From the NCBI GenBank assembly GCA_046538105.1, contig JBKHJO010000003.1:1-64000 (forward strand): DNA of 64,000 nucleotides. Direction: 5' to 3'. This DNA is from JAWLEV01 sp046538105. Its GTDB lineage: Bacteria > Chloroflexota > Anaerolineae > UBA1429. This document shows, in pieces, positions 33,005-41,555 of the stretch. The position numbers and the translations under genes were made by a program. Position 1 is the first letter of the stretch. Every line of letters starts with the position of its first letter. Under the pieces are notes generated by a model. That model was not told where the DNA came from. It searched no databases and saw nothing but the letters and a program-made list of their open reading frames with translations.

Positions 33005-33051
33005 ATTTTATTGATAAAACCGGGGATACATGCTATAATGATCAATAAAAT
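33005..33051. repeat. 11-bp inverted repeat flanking a promoter
   Basis: ATTTTATTGAT (33005-33015) and its exact reverse complement ATCAATAAAAT (33041-33051), separated by 25 bases. The left arm overlaps the -35 box and the right arm covers the expected transcription start of the zinc-ribbon gene, so it may be a two-site operator. Confidence 0.6.
33011..33039 (+). promoter_or_regulatory. Sigma-70 promoter of the zinc-ribbon gene
   Basis: TTGATA (33011-33016), 17 bases, TATAAT (33034-33039), one mismatch in total. The expected start is at about 33046, 47 bases before the ATG. Confidence 0.75.
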
Positions 33052-33092
33052 ATGGATGTCCTGCACATAGGAGCGGGAGGAGCCTTTACCTT

Positions 33093-33377
33093 ATGGAGTG
33101 TCCAAATTGCGGAACCTATAATCCCAAGGACCGCGAGACATGTTGGCGATGCGACGAACCACTACCCAACCCCGAGCCCGAAAAGGAGCGGAATCCCCGC
33201 AAAAGGGCTCAGACGTGGCTCTATGTGGCCATCGCCGTATTCTTGTTGATAAGCCTTTTGCAGATGTGCGGTGTTGAGTTGCCCTTTGGCCCCCAGATAC
33301 CGACTGAACAACCAAGCGGCCACCTCTTGCTCCCCCACTTTGTCGCCTGGTGGAGTTGTATCCTTTTGGCACTCTAG
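33093..33377 (+). CDS. Small zinc-ribbon membrane protein
   Basis: 94 residues. The N-terminus MECPNCGTYNP...CWRCDE gives two CxxC pairs (C3, C6 and C17, C20), a zinc ribbon; a basic linker follows and one transmembrane helix lies at about residues 42-58 (LYVAIAVFLLISLL). The remaining ~35 residues are hydrophobic and lack motifs. GGGAGGAG precedes the ATG. The protein probably sits in the inner membrane with the zinc ribbon inside the cell. No function is assigned. Its own strong promoter flanked by an inverted repeat suggests regulated expression. Confidence 0.7.
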   Translation: MECPNCGTYNPKDRETCWRCDEPLPNPEPEKERNPRKRAQTWLYVAIAVFLLISLLQMCGVELPFGPQIPTEQPSGHLLLPHFVAWWSCILLAL

Positions 33378-33379
33378 CG

Positions 33380-34180
33380 TCAGCCCGATGGCGCTTGAAA
33401 ATCCAAATCCCAGGTCCGTAGTTGAGCCAATCTGGAATAGTCGGTGAGATCGAGCAACAAAGGGGTGACAGAGATGTACCCTTGCGCGAGCGCGCCGATA
33501 TCCGTCCCCTCTTTCGGTATTCCCGCTGGAGGATCACCCCCAATCCAGTAGTATTCTCTTCCTCGCGGATCGGTGCGCTTGACCAGCGCATCGCGGTAGA
33601 GGCGGTGCCCCAACGTTGTGACCTGCACGCCTTTGATCTCTTTTGCAGCGAGGCTGGGCACGTTGACGTTGAGAAGCAGCGGTTCATCCTCCTCGGCCTC
33701 CAGCACACGGGAGGCGAGGGAGGCCGTAAATTGTGCTGCCGAACCATAGTCCGGCTTTCCAAAGGTATCCAGCGACACGGCGATGGCAGGGATATCTCCT
33801 ATGACGCTCTCCATGGCGGCGGCCACCGTCCCCGAGTAGGTGAGGTCGTGGCCTACGTTGGCACCCAGGTTGATTCCCGAGATGACGAGATCCGGCGTCT
33901 CCTCCAACAAGCCGAGTAGGGCCAGCGCCACACAATCTGAGGGAGAGCCGTTTGTGCAAAGCGCCTCCGTGCCATCGGCCAGGGTCGTGGCCCAGGCGCG
34001 CAGTGGTTTGTGCATCGTCTTGGAGTGTCCGGCGGCGGACCAATTATGCTCGGGGGCGATGATGGAGAGGTCGAGTTTATCCTTTAGAATCTGCACCAGG
34101 GTCAATAGTCCCCTGGCCTGGATGCCGTCGTCGTTGGTGAGCAGGATATGAGAGCATTCTTGATGCTTCTGCGGTCTCAC
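33380..34180 (-). CDS. surE: 5'/3'-nucleotidase SurE
   Basis: 266 residues from GTG 34180, which overlaps the rimI stop (GTGA) and has GAAGGG upstream. SurE motifs intact: LLTNDDGIQARG near 13-24 with the metal aspartates, HNWSAAGHSKT, TNGSPSDCVALAL, and SGINLGANVGHDLTYSGTVAAA near 100-120. The enzyme removes phosphate from 5'- and 3'-nucleotides and short polyphosphate, and is linked to stationary-phase survival. Last gene of tsaE-tsaB-rimI-surE. Confidence 0.95.
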   Translation of the reverse strand: MRPQKHQECSHILLTNDDGIQARGLLTLVQILKDKLDLSIIAPEHNWSAAGHSKTMHKPLRAWATTLADGTEALCTNGSPSDCVALALLGLLEETPDLVISGINLGANVGHDLTYSGTVAAAMESVIGDIPAIAVSLDTFGKPDYGSAAQFTASLASRVLEAEEDEPLLLNVNVPSLAAKEIKGVQVTTLGHRLYRDALVKRTDPRGREYYWIGGDPPAGIPKEGTDIGALAQGYISVTPLLLDLTDYSRLAQLRTWDLDFQAPSG

Positions 34181-34842
34181 CTGTCATTCCCTTCATTATC
34201 CTGAACGGGTCGTGGACCATTTTTCGGTGGTTCCTGGCTCTGAGATGCGAGGCGTTTTCGCAGCCGGCGAAGGAGCGCGTCCAGGTGCTTGCGGTACGCC
34301 CGCACCGAGTGGGATCGCGTACTCATGATATAGGCGTCCTCATCGTTGTCCGAATAGTAGCCCTCGTGGGTTTTGGTAATCTCAAGGCCGTACTTTTTGT
34401 ACAGGTTCTGAGCCACAGTGTTGCTGGCACGCACCTCCAAGTTGATGATCCGCGCATCCCGCTGCAGGGCCTTTTCGCAGAGGGAAGCCAATAAAAGTTC
34501 GCCCAACCCTCGCCCTCGCCACGCTGGCCGCAGAGCCAGCGTGCTGATGTGGGCCCGGGCGGCGATCATCCAAAAGCCTCCGTATCCCAGAAGCGAGGGA
34601 TCATCGCCGACACGCCCCAGGAGACGGGCGACGGGTTGTGGAAGAATACCCTCTCTGTGCTCGTCAATCCAGGGTTCGTAGCGCAGCACGAGGTATACCG
34701 AGTTTTCGTTGTACGTTATCTCGTGTAAAAAAGCGTACGTCGACCAGGGCAGGGGAAACACCTGCCGTTCGATCTTGTGGACGGTGGGCACATCCTCCCG
34801 CTTCATGGGTTCGATCACGTAGGGAAGCCCATCCAGGTTCAT
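34177..34842 (-). CDS. rimI: Ribosomal protein S18-alanine N-acetyltransferase-like GNAT
   Basis: 221 residues, longer than the usual ~150 because of a charged C-terminal tail. GNAT core: IEPMKREDVPTVHKIERQVFPLPWS at the start, the acetyl-CoA loop RPAWRGRGLGELLL near 105-115, and ASNTVAQNLYKKYGL near 140-152. FPLPWS is characteristic of RimI-type enzymes. Its place behind tsaE and tsaB is the classic t6A/RimI arrangement. It acetylates the N-terminus of ribosomal protein S18 or other proteins. Confidence 0.87.
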   Translation of the reverse strand: MNLDGLPYVIEPMKREDVPTVHKIERQVFPLPWSTYAFLHEITYNENSVYLVLRYEPWIDEHREGILPQPVARLLGRVGDDPSLLGYGGFWMIAARAHISTLALRPAWRGRGLGELLLASLCEKALQRDARIINLEVRASNTVAQNLYKKYGLEITKTHEGYYSDNDEDAYIMSTRSHSVRAYRKHLDALLRRLRKRLASQSQEPPKNGPRPVQDNEGNDR

Positions 34843-34860
34843 GCAGCCTTTTCCAAATTT

Positions 34861-35526
34861 CTAGGTGAAGGGATTGTGAGCATAGATGGGACCGAGGGTG
34901 TCCAGATCGTCGACCTCGCTTTCCTGTAGCCTCTCCCAGGCCAGTTCTGCTAGGTACCCGGCACGCCGCAGCGAACTGGAGAGCGACGTGATATAGATCT
35001 CTGGCCCATTGGAGCGGCCCAGTAACCTTTCGGCCAGGGCGTCGTCCACTTCTCCGGCAACGAGGATCGGCTCTTCTTCTTCGATCTCCCATTGTGAGGC
35101 GCTGACGATCCGCACGGCGTCCAGTTGTACAGGAAGGCCCTCCTCAAAGCGATAGGGCGCTACACAGATACGCCCGCGGCCCGCCTGGAGCACGGCATAT
35201 ACCGGATACCCCGGGTCTCCTGCAGCATAGGTGACGACATGCAGCGTGGGGATGGCGATGATGGGAATATCCAGCGCCAGGCAGAGTCCCTTGCCGATGC
35301 TCATGCCGATGCGCAACCCCGTAAAGGAGCCGGGACCCTTGGCCACGGCTATGGCAGTCAGGTCGTCGGGAATCATCCCCTGTTGCGACAAGGAGCACGC
35401 GATGGCCGACAGCACCTCCACAGAATGATTGTTTTCCGAACGCCAACTCTTTTCCACCACAACGCCCGACGTATCATAAAGTGCGATGCTGGCATAACGC
35501 GTGGCCGTGTCGATAGCTAGTAACAT
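34861..35526 (-). CDS. tsaB: tRNA t6A threonylcarbamoyltransferase subunit TsaB
   Basis: 221 residues of the ASKHA fold: MLLAIDTATRYASIAL at the N-terminus, SVEVLSAI and the KGPGSFTGLRIGMSIGKGL segment near 64-82, which define TsaB. It forms a complex with TsaD and TsaE for the universal t6A37 modification of ANN-decoding tRNAs. Its ATG overlaps the end of tsaE, so translation is coupled. TsaD is not in the window. Confidence 0.95.
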   Translation of the reverse strand: MLLAIDTATRYASIALYDTSGVVVEKSWRSENNHSVEVLSAIACSLSQQGMIPDDLTAIAVAKGPGSFTGLRIGMSIGKGLCLALDIPIIAIPTLHVVTYAAGDPGYPVYAVLQAGRGRICVAPYRFEEGLPVQLDAVRIVSASQWEIEEEEPILVAGEVDDALAERLLGRSNGPEIYITSLSSSLRRAGYLAELAWERLQESEVDDLDTLGPIYAHNPFT

Positions 35527-36068
35527 TACTCCTCAGCCTCTTTTATCTGTATCCGACTCTTTTCCTTGCCCCATAGTATCCCTTTGAGGGAAAGAAGGAT
35601 CTGTATATATTCCTCGCCCGAGGCTTCGAATTGTATCCTGCGCTTGCTATCATAGTCCAGATAGGATATGGTGATCCAGAGACGTTCCTCGGGCATGATG
35701 TCCTGTGCGCGTTCGGCCCATTCGATGATAGTCACGCCGTTGCCGTATATATAGTCCTCTATTCCCAGAGCCAGGGCATCCATATAGTCCTGAATGCGAT
35801 AGAGATCCACGTGGTACAGATAGGGTCCCGATCCCCGGGGGGCATGCTCATTTATATACACAAAGGTGGGGCTGTGTATCACGCCCTTGACGCCCATCCC
35901 CGCGCCGATGCCCTGGGTGAGGCAAGTCTTGCCCGTCCCCAGCGCCCCCTGCAGGCAGACGACGCTACCAGGTTCAAGCAGGTAGCCCAATCTCTCGCCG
36001 ATGAGACGCGTCTGCTTTGCACTGTGGGTGATAATGTCAAATGAGCGATCGGTCAGAATTGGACTCAC
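35526..36068 (-). CDS. tsaE: tRNA t6A biosynthesis ATPase TsaE
   Basis: 180 residues from GTG 36068 with GGAGA upstream. Walker A GALGTGKT near residue 42-49, SPTFVYINEH with the switch threonine near 66-75, VDLYRIQD, and IIEWAERAQDIMPEE with the Walker B-like glutamate. TsaE hydrolyses ATP to reset the TsaBDE complex after each threonylcarbamoyl transfer. First gene of the four-gene unit with tsaB, rimI and surE. The C-terminal ~25 residues are basic and variable. Confidence 0.95.
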   Translation of the reverse strand: MSPILTDRSFDIITHSAKQTRLIGERLGYLLEPGSVVCLQGALGTGKTCLTQGIGAGMGVKGVIHSPTFVYINEHAPRGSGPYLYHVDLYRIQDYMDALALGIEDYIYGNGVTIIEWAERAQDIMPEERLWITISYLDYDSKRRIQFEASGEEYIQILLSLKGILWGKEKSRIQIKEAEE

Positions 36069-36148
36069 GCTTGATCTCCATGTTCATTCTCGTTGGCAAA
36101 AGCGGACGGCCTAGTATGGCTTGTATGCGTCTGTAGAACCAAATGGGA

Positions 36149-36700
36149 CTAGGGGAGGATGATTTTCTCTCCCATCAACGCAAAGGTCTTCCCCCCCAGA
36201 TGTTGCAGCGGCAGCAACTCCTCGTTGTCCGGTACGCGCCAGACGCCATCAAAGGCTTCCTCTTCCACCCACACGCTAACCACCTGGGCGAAAAAGAGGG
36301 AATGATCCCCGGGCGTGAAAAGATCCACGATGGCACATTCTATATGGGCCAGACATTCGTCGATCCAAGGAGTATCGATATCCTGTGACGATTCCGTCGT
36401 CAAGCCTGTGGACTCGATTTTATCCACATCCTTCCCCGACATTGTACCACACGTCCAGACATGTTCCATGAGGGGCCGTCCTGGGATGTTAAGCACGCAC
36501 TCTTCGCTGCGCTCAAGCATCCCATGAGTATAGCGTGAGGGGTGTATGGCCAGCATGACCAGGGGTGGCTCCTGGCTTACGGCAGACGACCAACCGAAGG
36601 ACATGACGTTGACCTGACCTTTGTAGCTTGTCGTCAGCAGGCAGACGGGACGCGGTGCGAGCAGGCGAAAGGCTCCGCTGACTGCAATCTCTTTTTTCAT
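36149..36700 (-). CDS. Flavin reductase-like (flavoredoxin) domain protein
   Basis: 183 residues, the size of the FMN-binding split-barrel flavin reductase domain. Typical features: RPVCLLTTSYKGQVNVMSFGW near 17-37 and PLVMLAIHPSRYTHGMLERSEECVLNIP near 46-73, followed by SGKDVDKIESTGL. Members bind FMN and reduce free flavin or pass electrons in anaerobes (flavoredoxin). No ribosome-binding site stands out before the ATG. It stands alone between tsaE and uvsE, so its partner oxygenase or electron donor is unknown. Confidence 0.82.
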   Translation of the reverse strand: MKKEIAVSGAFRLLAPRPVCLLTTSYKGQVNVMSFGWSSAVSQEPPLVMLAIHPSRYTHGMLERSEECVLNIPGRPLMEHVWTCGTMSGKDVDKIESTGLTTESSQDIDTPWIDECLAHIECAIVDLFTPGDHSLFFAQVVSVWVEEEAFDGVWRVPDNEELLPLQHLGGKTFALMGEKIILP

Positions 36701-36790
36701 TGGAGTCTTCTCAATTCTTTATTTGCCAAAAGTATGACATAAGGCGCCCATGCTGTCAAGCAATCGCATTTACCATAGAGACGAGGATGG

Positions 36791-37756
36791 TCACATCAGG
36801 CGCTCGGCCACTTTTGGCGCAAATCGTACGACATCCTCGCGCAATTTGAGGAGGGCGAGGTCCCGCGCCTTGCTCTCCAACATGACATCGAAGGATACAA
36901 ACCCTTCGGTCAACGTCAAAAACCAGATGAACTCAAAGGGATTGACGAAATCGCTGTGCTCCGTCCACGTGGGCGCCTTGGTCCGCGACGTTCCCGGCAG
37001 GGAACGCATCTCGGTACGCGGGCTGCTAAAGTGAATCTTGGGCCTGACATCGGCCGGCCACGTATCCAGGGCGCCACACACGGCCTCTTCCATGGGCATG
37101 CGTTCAGGGTTCAGGACAAGGTGATGCAGGTTATCAAAGACCAGAGGAATACCACATGCCTTATAGATAGCCCAGATATCTGCAAAGGCGAAACGATGAT
37201 CGTCGTTCTCCAAGACGAGGCGTCCCTTCACCGACGAGGGCAACGCCTCATAGCGACGCACAAAGCGTTCTCGCGATGTCTGTGGATCCTCGTACACACC
37301 GCCGACGTGCACGACGATCACGGCCTCTGGTCCCAGTGCCATGGCGTCGAGGAGATCCGCCTGCATTTCCAGGTATTTCACCGCCCGATGGAGACGGTCC
37401 TCGTCCGGGGTGTTCAGGGCGATGCCATAGGGATGAAAGGAAAGACGGATATCCCACTCACGTGCCATATCTCCCAGGGCAGCCAGTTCAGTTCGAGAGG
37501 CGGCGATTTGCGTCCGTATCTCGTCCTCCGAAAGCCGCAGCGCGCCGGGAAGCAGATCCCCATGCATGCGGTACATGTGTATATCGTTGACATGGAGATA
37601 ATGAAGAATATCACGGAGATAGGCCAGGCTCATGCTCAGATTGGGCTCGCGATATGGAGGACGGCCATCATGGGAAGGGAGGTCGGGGGTTCCGTATACG
37701 CGCACCGAAAAACCAAGCCGTACAAGCCCTCGCCCAGACGAAAATTCTGATAACAT
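36791..37756 (-). CDS. uvsE: UV damage endonuclease UvsE
   Basis: 321 residues, normal length. TIM-barrel UVDE enzyme with the metal-site segments visible: RLGFSVRVYG at the start, RMHGDLLPG near 63-71, LSFHPYGIALN near 105, VIVVHVGGVYED near 146-157, GRLVLENDDHRFA with the conserved acidic residues near 180, and VFDNLHHLV near 205. It nicks DNA 5' to UV photoproducts and other lesions without a glycosylase. GAGAGGGG precedes the ATG. It points to an alternative excision repair route. Confidence 0.9.
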   Translation of the reverse strand: MLSEFSSGRGLVRLGFSVRVYGTPDLPSHDGRPPYREPNLSMSLAYLRDILHYLHVNDIHMYRMHGDLLPGALRLSEDEIRTQIAASRTELAALGDMAREWDIRLSFHPYGIALNTPDEDRLHRAVKYLEMQADLLDAMALGPEAVIVVHVGGVYEDPQTSRERFVRRYEALPSSVKGRLVLENDDHRFAFADIWAIYKACGIPLVFDNLHHLVLNPERMPMEEAVCGALDTWPADVRPKIHFSSPRTEMRSLPGTSRTKAPTWTEHSDFVNPFEFIWFLTLTEGFVSFDVMLESKARDLALLKLREDVVRFAPKVAERLM

Positions 37757-37929
37757 ACACCCCTCTCATCTGTCCGTACGGGAGGTATCAGTGCCCGGCG
37801 GGACGATCTTTTTTTGCCGGCGGTCACGATTCAAGGCCAGCAAGAAAAAAAAGTCAGGGATAGCCACGCCTGTAGAATAGCCGAAACCATTCCACGGATC
37901 AAGCAAAAAGTTGACGAGCAAGACAACAA

Positions 37930-37966
37930 AAGAGTTGAGATATTCTGGAAGAATATCTCAACTCTT
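37930..37966 (-). terminator. Terminator downstream of sigA
   Basis: Perfect 16-bp stem (37930-37945 against 37951-37966) with a 5-base loop TGGAA, 55 bases beyond the sigA stop. On the minus strand the right flank is T-rich (TTTGTTGTCTT), which supports termination of the sigA message. Confidence 0.7.
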
Positions 37967-38021
37967 GGTTCCTTATCGTATTGTATAGAAGGGCTGGAGA
38001 CCCACGATGGGACGCGTGAGA

Positions 38022-39230
38022 TCAGGTCAAATAGTCGCGCAGTTGCCGACTGCGTCTGGGATGTCTGAGGCGATCCAGGGCCTCGTGTTCGATCTGGCGA
38101 ATTCTCTCCCGCGTCAGGTCGAACTTTTCTCCCACTTCTTGCAACGTATAGTTGCGCCCATCGTGCAGGCCAAAGCGCAAGCGCAGAATGCGCGCCTGAC
38201 GGGGCGTAAGGGTGCTCAGGACCTCTTCCATCTTGTCCTCAAGCAGATTCTGATACGCCGAATCGGAGGGAGAGGGTGCTTCCTCATCGGGGATAAAACT
38301 TCCCAACTCGCTATCTTCCTCCTCGCCAACGGGCTTTTCCAGGGACAGAGGCCGCTGGGAGACCTTGAGCATCCACTGCACTTTGTGGGGCGGAAGATCG
38401 ATCTCGTCCGCGATCTCCTCTGCCGTGGGCTGTCGTCCCCAATCCTGCTCCAATTGCTGGGCGACCTTGTACACCTTGCGGATACGATCGCTCAGATGTA
38501 CGGGCAAACGAATCACCCGACCCTGATCGGCCAGGGCGCGCGTGATCGCCTGGCGAATCCACCATGTGGCATATGTGCTGAAGCGATGGCCACGGTGGTA
38601 ATCGAACTTTTCCACCGCCTTGATGAGCCCCAGGTTACCCTCCTGAATCAGATCCAGGAAGGGCACTCCCTGGCCTGTATATCGCTTGGCGATACTCACC
38701 ACCAACCGCGTGTTCGCCTGGATCAGGTGAGAACGCGCCACCTCACCCTGATCGACGAGATCGTAGAGGCGCCGCCTCCCCTCTTCGGAGAGATCGCCAT
38801 TCTCTTCCAGTTTTTTCTGCGCCTCGCGTCCCTCCTCGTACTGACGTGCAAGGGTCACCTCCTGCTCGGCAGTGAGCAGGGGAACGCGCGCCATCTCTTT
38901 CAGATAGAGGCTGATGCTGTCCTCTGTGGAAATCTCGCTGAGTTTGGCCGGCTTCTTGGGCTGGACACGTGCCCTGAACTCATCGTCTTTCTCGTCCTCT
39001 TCATCCTCATCTTCATCTTCAAAGGATGTCGAGTCCTCATCTCGCCCCTCGTCGTCATACAGGACATCGATGTCCTCTTCTTCAAGGCTAGCAAATATCT
39101 CCTCGATCTCGTCAAGATTGTCTTCTGCATGTGGAAAGTGTTCCATGAGATCATCGAGGGTAAGATAACCCTGCTCTCTGGCCCTTTCCAAAAGCTCTTC
39201 GTACTCTTTGTCTACAATCGTTTCCATCAT
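38022..39230 (-). CDS. sigA: Primary-type RNA polymerase sigma-70 factor (SigA/RpoD)
   Basis: 402 residues. Region 1.2 starts near SEISTEDSISLYLKEMARVPLLT (about 98-120); region 2 has the -10-binding helix NLGLIKAVEKFDYHRGHRFSTYATWWIRQAI; region 3 has IRLPVHLSDRI; region 4 ends in a helix-turn-helix with TLQEVGEKFDLTRERIRQIE. An acidic stretch (residues 48-85) stands in place of a full region 1.1. All core-binding and promoter-binding motifs of the housekeeping factor are present, matching the TTGACA/TATAAT promoters seen throughout the window. A second paralogue elsewhere cannot be excluded. Confidence 0.93.
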   Translation of the reverse strand: MMETIVDKEYEELLERAREQGYLTLDDLMEHFPHAEDNLDEIEEIFASLEEEDIDVLYDDEGRDEDSTSFEDEDEDEEDEKDDEFRARVQPKKPAKLSEISTEDSISLYLKEMARVPLLTAEQEVTLARQYEEGREAQKKLEENGDLSEEGRRRLYDLVDQGEVARSHLIQANTRLVVSIAKRYTGQGVPFLDLIQEGNLGLIKAVEKFDYHRGHRFSTYATWWIRQAITRALADQGRVIRLPVHLSDRIRKVYKVAQQLEQDWGRQPTAEEIADEIDLPPHKVQWMLKVSQRPLSLEKPVGEEEDSELGSFIPDEEAPSPSDSAYQNLLEDKMEEVLSTLTPRQARILRLRFGLHDGRNYTLQEVGEKFDLTRERIRQIEHEALDRLRHPRRSRQLRDYLT

Positions 39231-39833
39231 TATTTAACCACCCGGGGTAAACTATGAGTATACACTATATAATACGGCACTGCTTCCCAAACCAAACCGC
39301 CGACGCATAGCCATCGGCGGAGGCAAACGAATCTTCAATATATGCCGACAGGATTGTCTAATGCGCTGCCACAGAAACGCTCCCTATCAACGGTTTTTAA
39401 TTCTTTACTATTATACCATATTTTTTGTGTTTCGTCAAGTACTTTACAGAACATAAAAAGTACTCTGCCAGCCGCGCAAAACTTTCCTCGGCACCATGAA
39501 TGCAGCAAAGGCATCAGCCCTATATTATACGGGAGGATCCCTTTTTTGTCAAATCACCAAAAAGGGCCCTGGGGCGAAAATGATGTCACATGCGGTGTCC
39601 CGCTCAGGTAGAGCATGTGTGAATAGCCTACAAGACTGGTCTCATCATACCCAAATGATCGTTTCTGTGTTAAAATCGGGGTGGTCAAACATGTTGGTCG
39701 GAACTGAGACCCATCATTCCACCGCATCGGTAAAGGATCTTGGCTGAGTAGCGGCTTTTGCAGGTGCTCGAAGTAGAGATGAGCCGGTTCAAAAATGCAA
39801 CGTTGGTATCGCGTTAAAAGGATCCTGGGATAG
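39231..39833. other. Gene-poor region upstream of sigA
   Basis: About 600 bases without a supported gene. It holds an AT-rich part (39380-39560), a 7-bp perfect hairpin (39297-39303 with 39314-39320) and only short, non-coding-looking open frames. The sigA promoter must lie at its left end, but I see only weak boxes there. The right part merges into decayed genes. Confidence 0.5.
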
Positions 39834-40125
39834 GGGGGAATATGGTGGGGAAAAGTCAGGGCACCCAGCAATAACCAAAGGGGCTGTCGTGGTTGCCTGC
39901 TAGTCCTCGTTATCATCATCGTCGCAGTGGTCAGCCTGTGGTTTTTGGCCACGGTTGCCCTGCGGGTAGCCGGCCTGCTACCGCCAAGTGCGGAAGAATA
40001 TCCTGGGGCACCGGACCCGGTCGCGAGTGAGGGCCTGGAAACGACCCTGATCGACGCCGGCATCGAGGGGGCACGTGTCGTGGCTTTTCCCATCAAGGGA
40101 AGCGATGTGCGTTTTCGGGTAGCGG
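39834..40125 (+). pseudogene. Remnant of a membrane-anchored protein
   Basis: An open reading from about 39834 has no start codon in a good context, a hydrophobic helix (LLVLVIIIVAVVSLWFLA) and ~65 more residues of plausible coding sequence ending near RVAGF, after which the same frame runs straight into methyltransferase-like sequence. The two halves do not belong to one known protein, so this looks like the front part of one gene joined by deletion to the back part of another. Confidence 0.5.
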
Positions 40126-40610
40126 GCTTTGGCGAACTGGCGCGAACCTTAGATATAAAGGAGAACGGGTTCGATGCCCTCCTCTGCCTGGGTAACTCGT
40201 TGCCCCACGTGTTGACGTCCGAGGATCTCACCGCGACCCTGGCGGGCTGCTTCTGATTCAGAATCGTAATTTTGATATGGTACTGGCGGATCGAAAACGC
40301 TGGATGGGACCGCGGTCCCGTGGCGAGGGGAATAAGGAATGGCTTTTTCTACGCTTCTATGACTTTGAACCCCGTGAACGGCTCCGCTTTAACCCGATAA
40401 CCCTGTAAAGAGAGGGGGACGGGGACTGGAGCCAGCATGTGATCTCGACAGAGTTATGGGCACTGCGCCAGGCAAAAGTAGTGAGCGCGCTGACAGAGAC
40501 GGCCTACGAAACCATCACCTGCTACGGCGACATAAAGGGCTCGCCTTTCGATGCCGACAGCAGTCCCAACCTCATCGTCACCGCCCGCCGCCCGGCCTAC
40601 CGTCGTACAC
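40126..40610 (+). pseudogene. Decayed SAM-dependent methyltransferase
   Basis: Only the C-terminal two thirds remain: FDALLCLGNSLPHVL (motif II/III of class I methyltransferases) in one frame to 40256, then after a frameshift near 40243 the natural continuation GLLLIQNRNFD...EWLFLRFYDFEP in a second frame, a premature TAA at 40406-40408, and further conserved sequence up to NLIVTARRP. The N-terminal SAM-binding glycine motif is missing and a few residues at the frameshift are lost. Three independent lesions make a functional product very unlikely. Confidence 0.75.
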
Positions 40611-40768
40611 ATATCGACACTTGTTGGAGACGATACAGGACATCATCCATATCCGCACGCTGGAGGGGGAGCGCCGGCCGCTGGGCGACTAGAATTCCTA
40701 TCCGCCGGAAGAGAGTCTTTCAGTGGATAGGAAAACCCTTCACATCTCTTTTTGGTCATCTAGCAGGG

Positions 40769-41503
40769 CTAGCCCTGCTCCCTCTGCTCCGCCCACCAGG
40801 CCTGAAAGCGCTCCTCCATCTCGGGACCCATGGGATAGAGACCACGCTGGGAGTGGCCCCTGGCCAGCATGAGACGGATGAAATTCTCTCGCGCCTCGAA
40901 CTCGAGGATCTCCTCCACCACGTGATCCACCATGCCCTGGGGGATGACGACGAGACCATCGTCATCCCCGACCATGATATCCCCCGGGCAGACCAGGGCC
41001 CCGGCGCAGCCGATGGGCACGTTATAGTCCACGTTATACACCGTGCCCCCGGGGCTTGCCGCGCCGAGACAGAAGACGGGCAACTCGCGCTCCAGGATAT
41101 GGGGCTTGTCGCGCACGGCCATGTCGCAGGCCAGCCCGGCCGCCCCCATCTCCTGGATACGCAACGTCAGCAGATCGCCAAAGAGCCCCTCATCAGTGGC
41201 CCCCCGTCCGTCGAGGACGACCACGTCGCCCGGTTGCACGGCATCGATGGCGTCATCGGGATGGCCGGGGAAGGCCGTTCCCTCGGCGTAGGCGATATCG
41301 CGCCCGATATCACCGCGATGGGGCACACTGCGGATGGTGAGGGCCGGGCCCACCATCTTGGACCCGCGCCGCAAGGGCTTGAGGGGCATCCAGATGTCGC
41401 GGATGCCCTGCCGTGAAAAGATAGTGGTGAGGGTCGCCGTGCTGGCTCGGCGCAGGACATCGATAGTCTCTGGGCTGGGGCGTTCAAAATCCGGTCCGCG
41501 CAT
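40769..41503 (-). CDS. RraA-like / HMG aldolase family protein
   Basis: 244 residues, longer than E. coli RraA (161) but normal for the family members of many bacteria. Core motifs: DVVVLDGRGATDEGLFGDLLTLRIQEMG near 90-118 and GLACDMAVRD near 121-130, where the Rx-D and GD residues bind metal and oxaloacetate-like substrates. Members act as 4-hydroxy-4-methyl-2-oxoglutarate aldolases/oxaloacetate decarboxylases or as RNase E inhibitors. AGGAGGAAGG precedes the ATG. The sulfatase gene ends 50 bases upstream on the same strand, so the two may be co-transcribed. Confidence 0.82.
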   Translation of the reverse strand: MRGPDFERPSPETIDVLRRASTATLTTIFSRQGIRDIWMPLKPLRRGSKMVGPALTIRSVPHRGDIGRDIAYAEGTAFPGHPDDAIDAVQPGDVVVLDGRGATDEGLFGDLLTLRIQEMGAAGLACDMAVRDKPHILERELPVFCLGAASPGGTVYNVDYNVPIGCAGALVCPGDIMVGDDDGLVVIPQGMVDHVVEEILEFEARENFIRLMLARGHSQRGLYPMGPEMEERFQAWWAEQREQG

Positions 41504-41555
41504 ATGTCCTTCCTCCTAGAGATCATATCTTCTCATGTACGACCGGCGCCTTATG

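Noticed and set aside
40439..41416. 325-codon plus-strand open frame
   Set aside because: Its first ~55 codons are the tail of the decayed methyltransferase and the rest runs antisense to the RraA-like gene.
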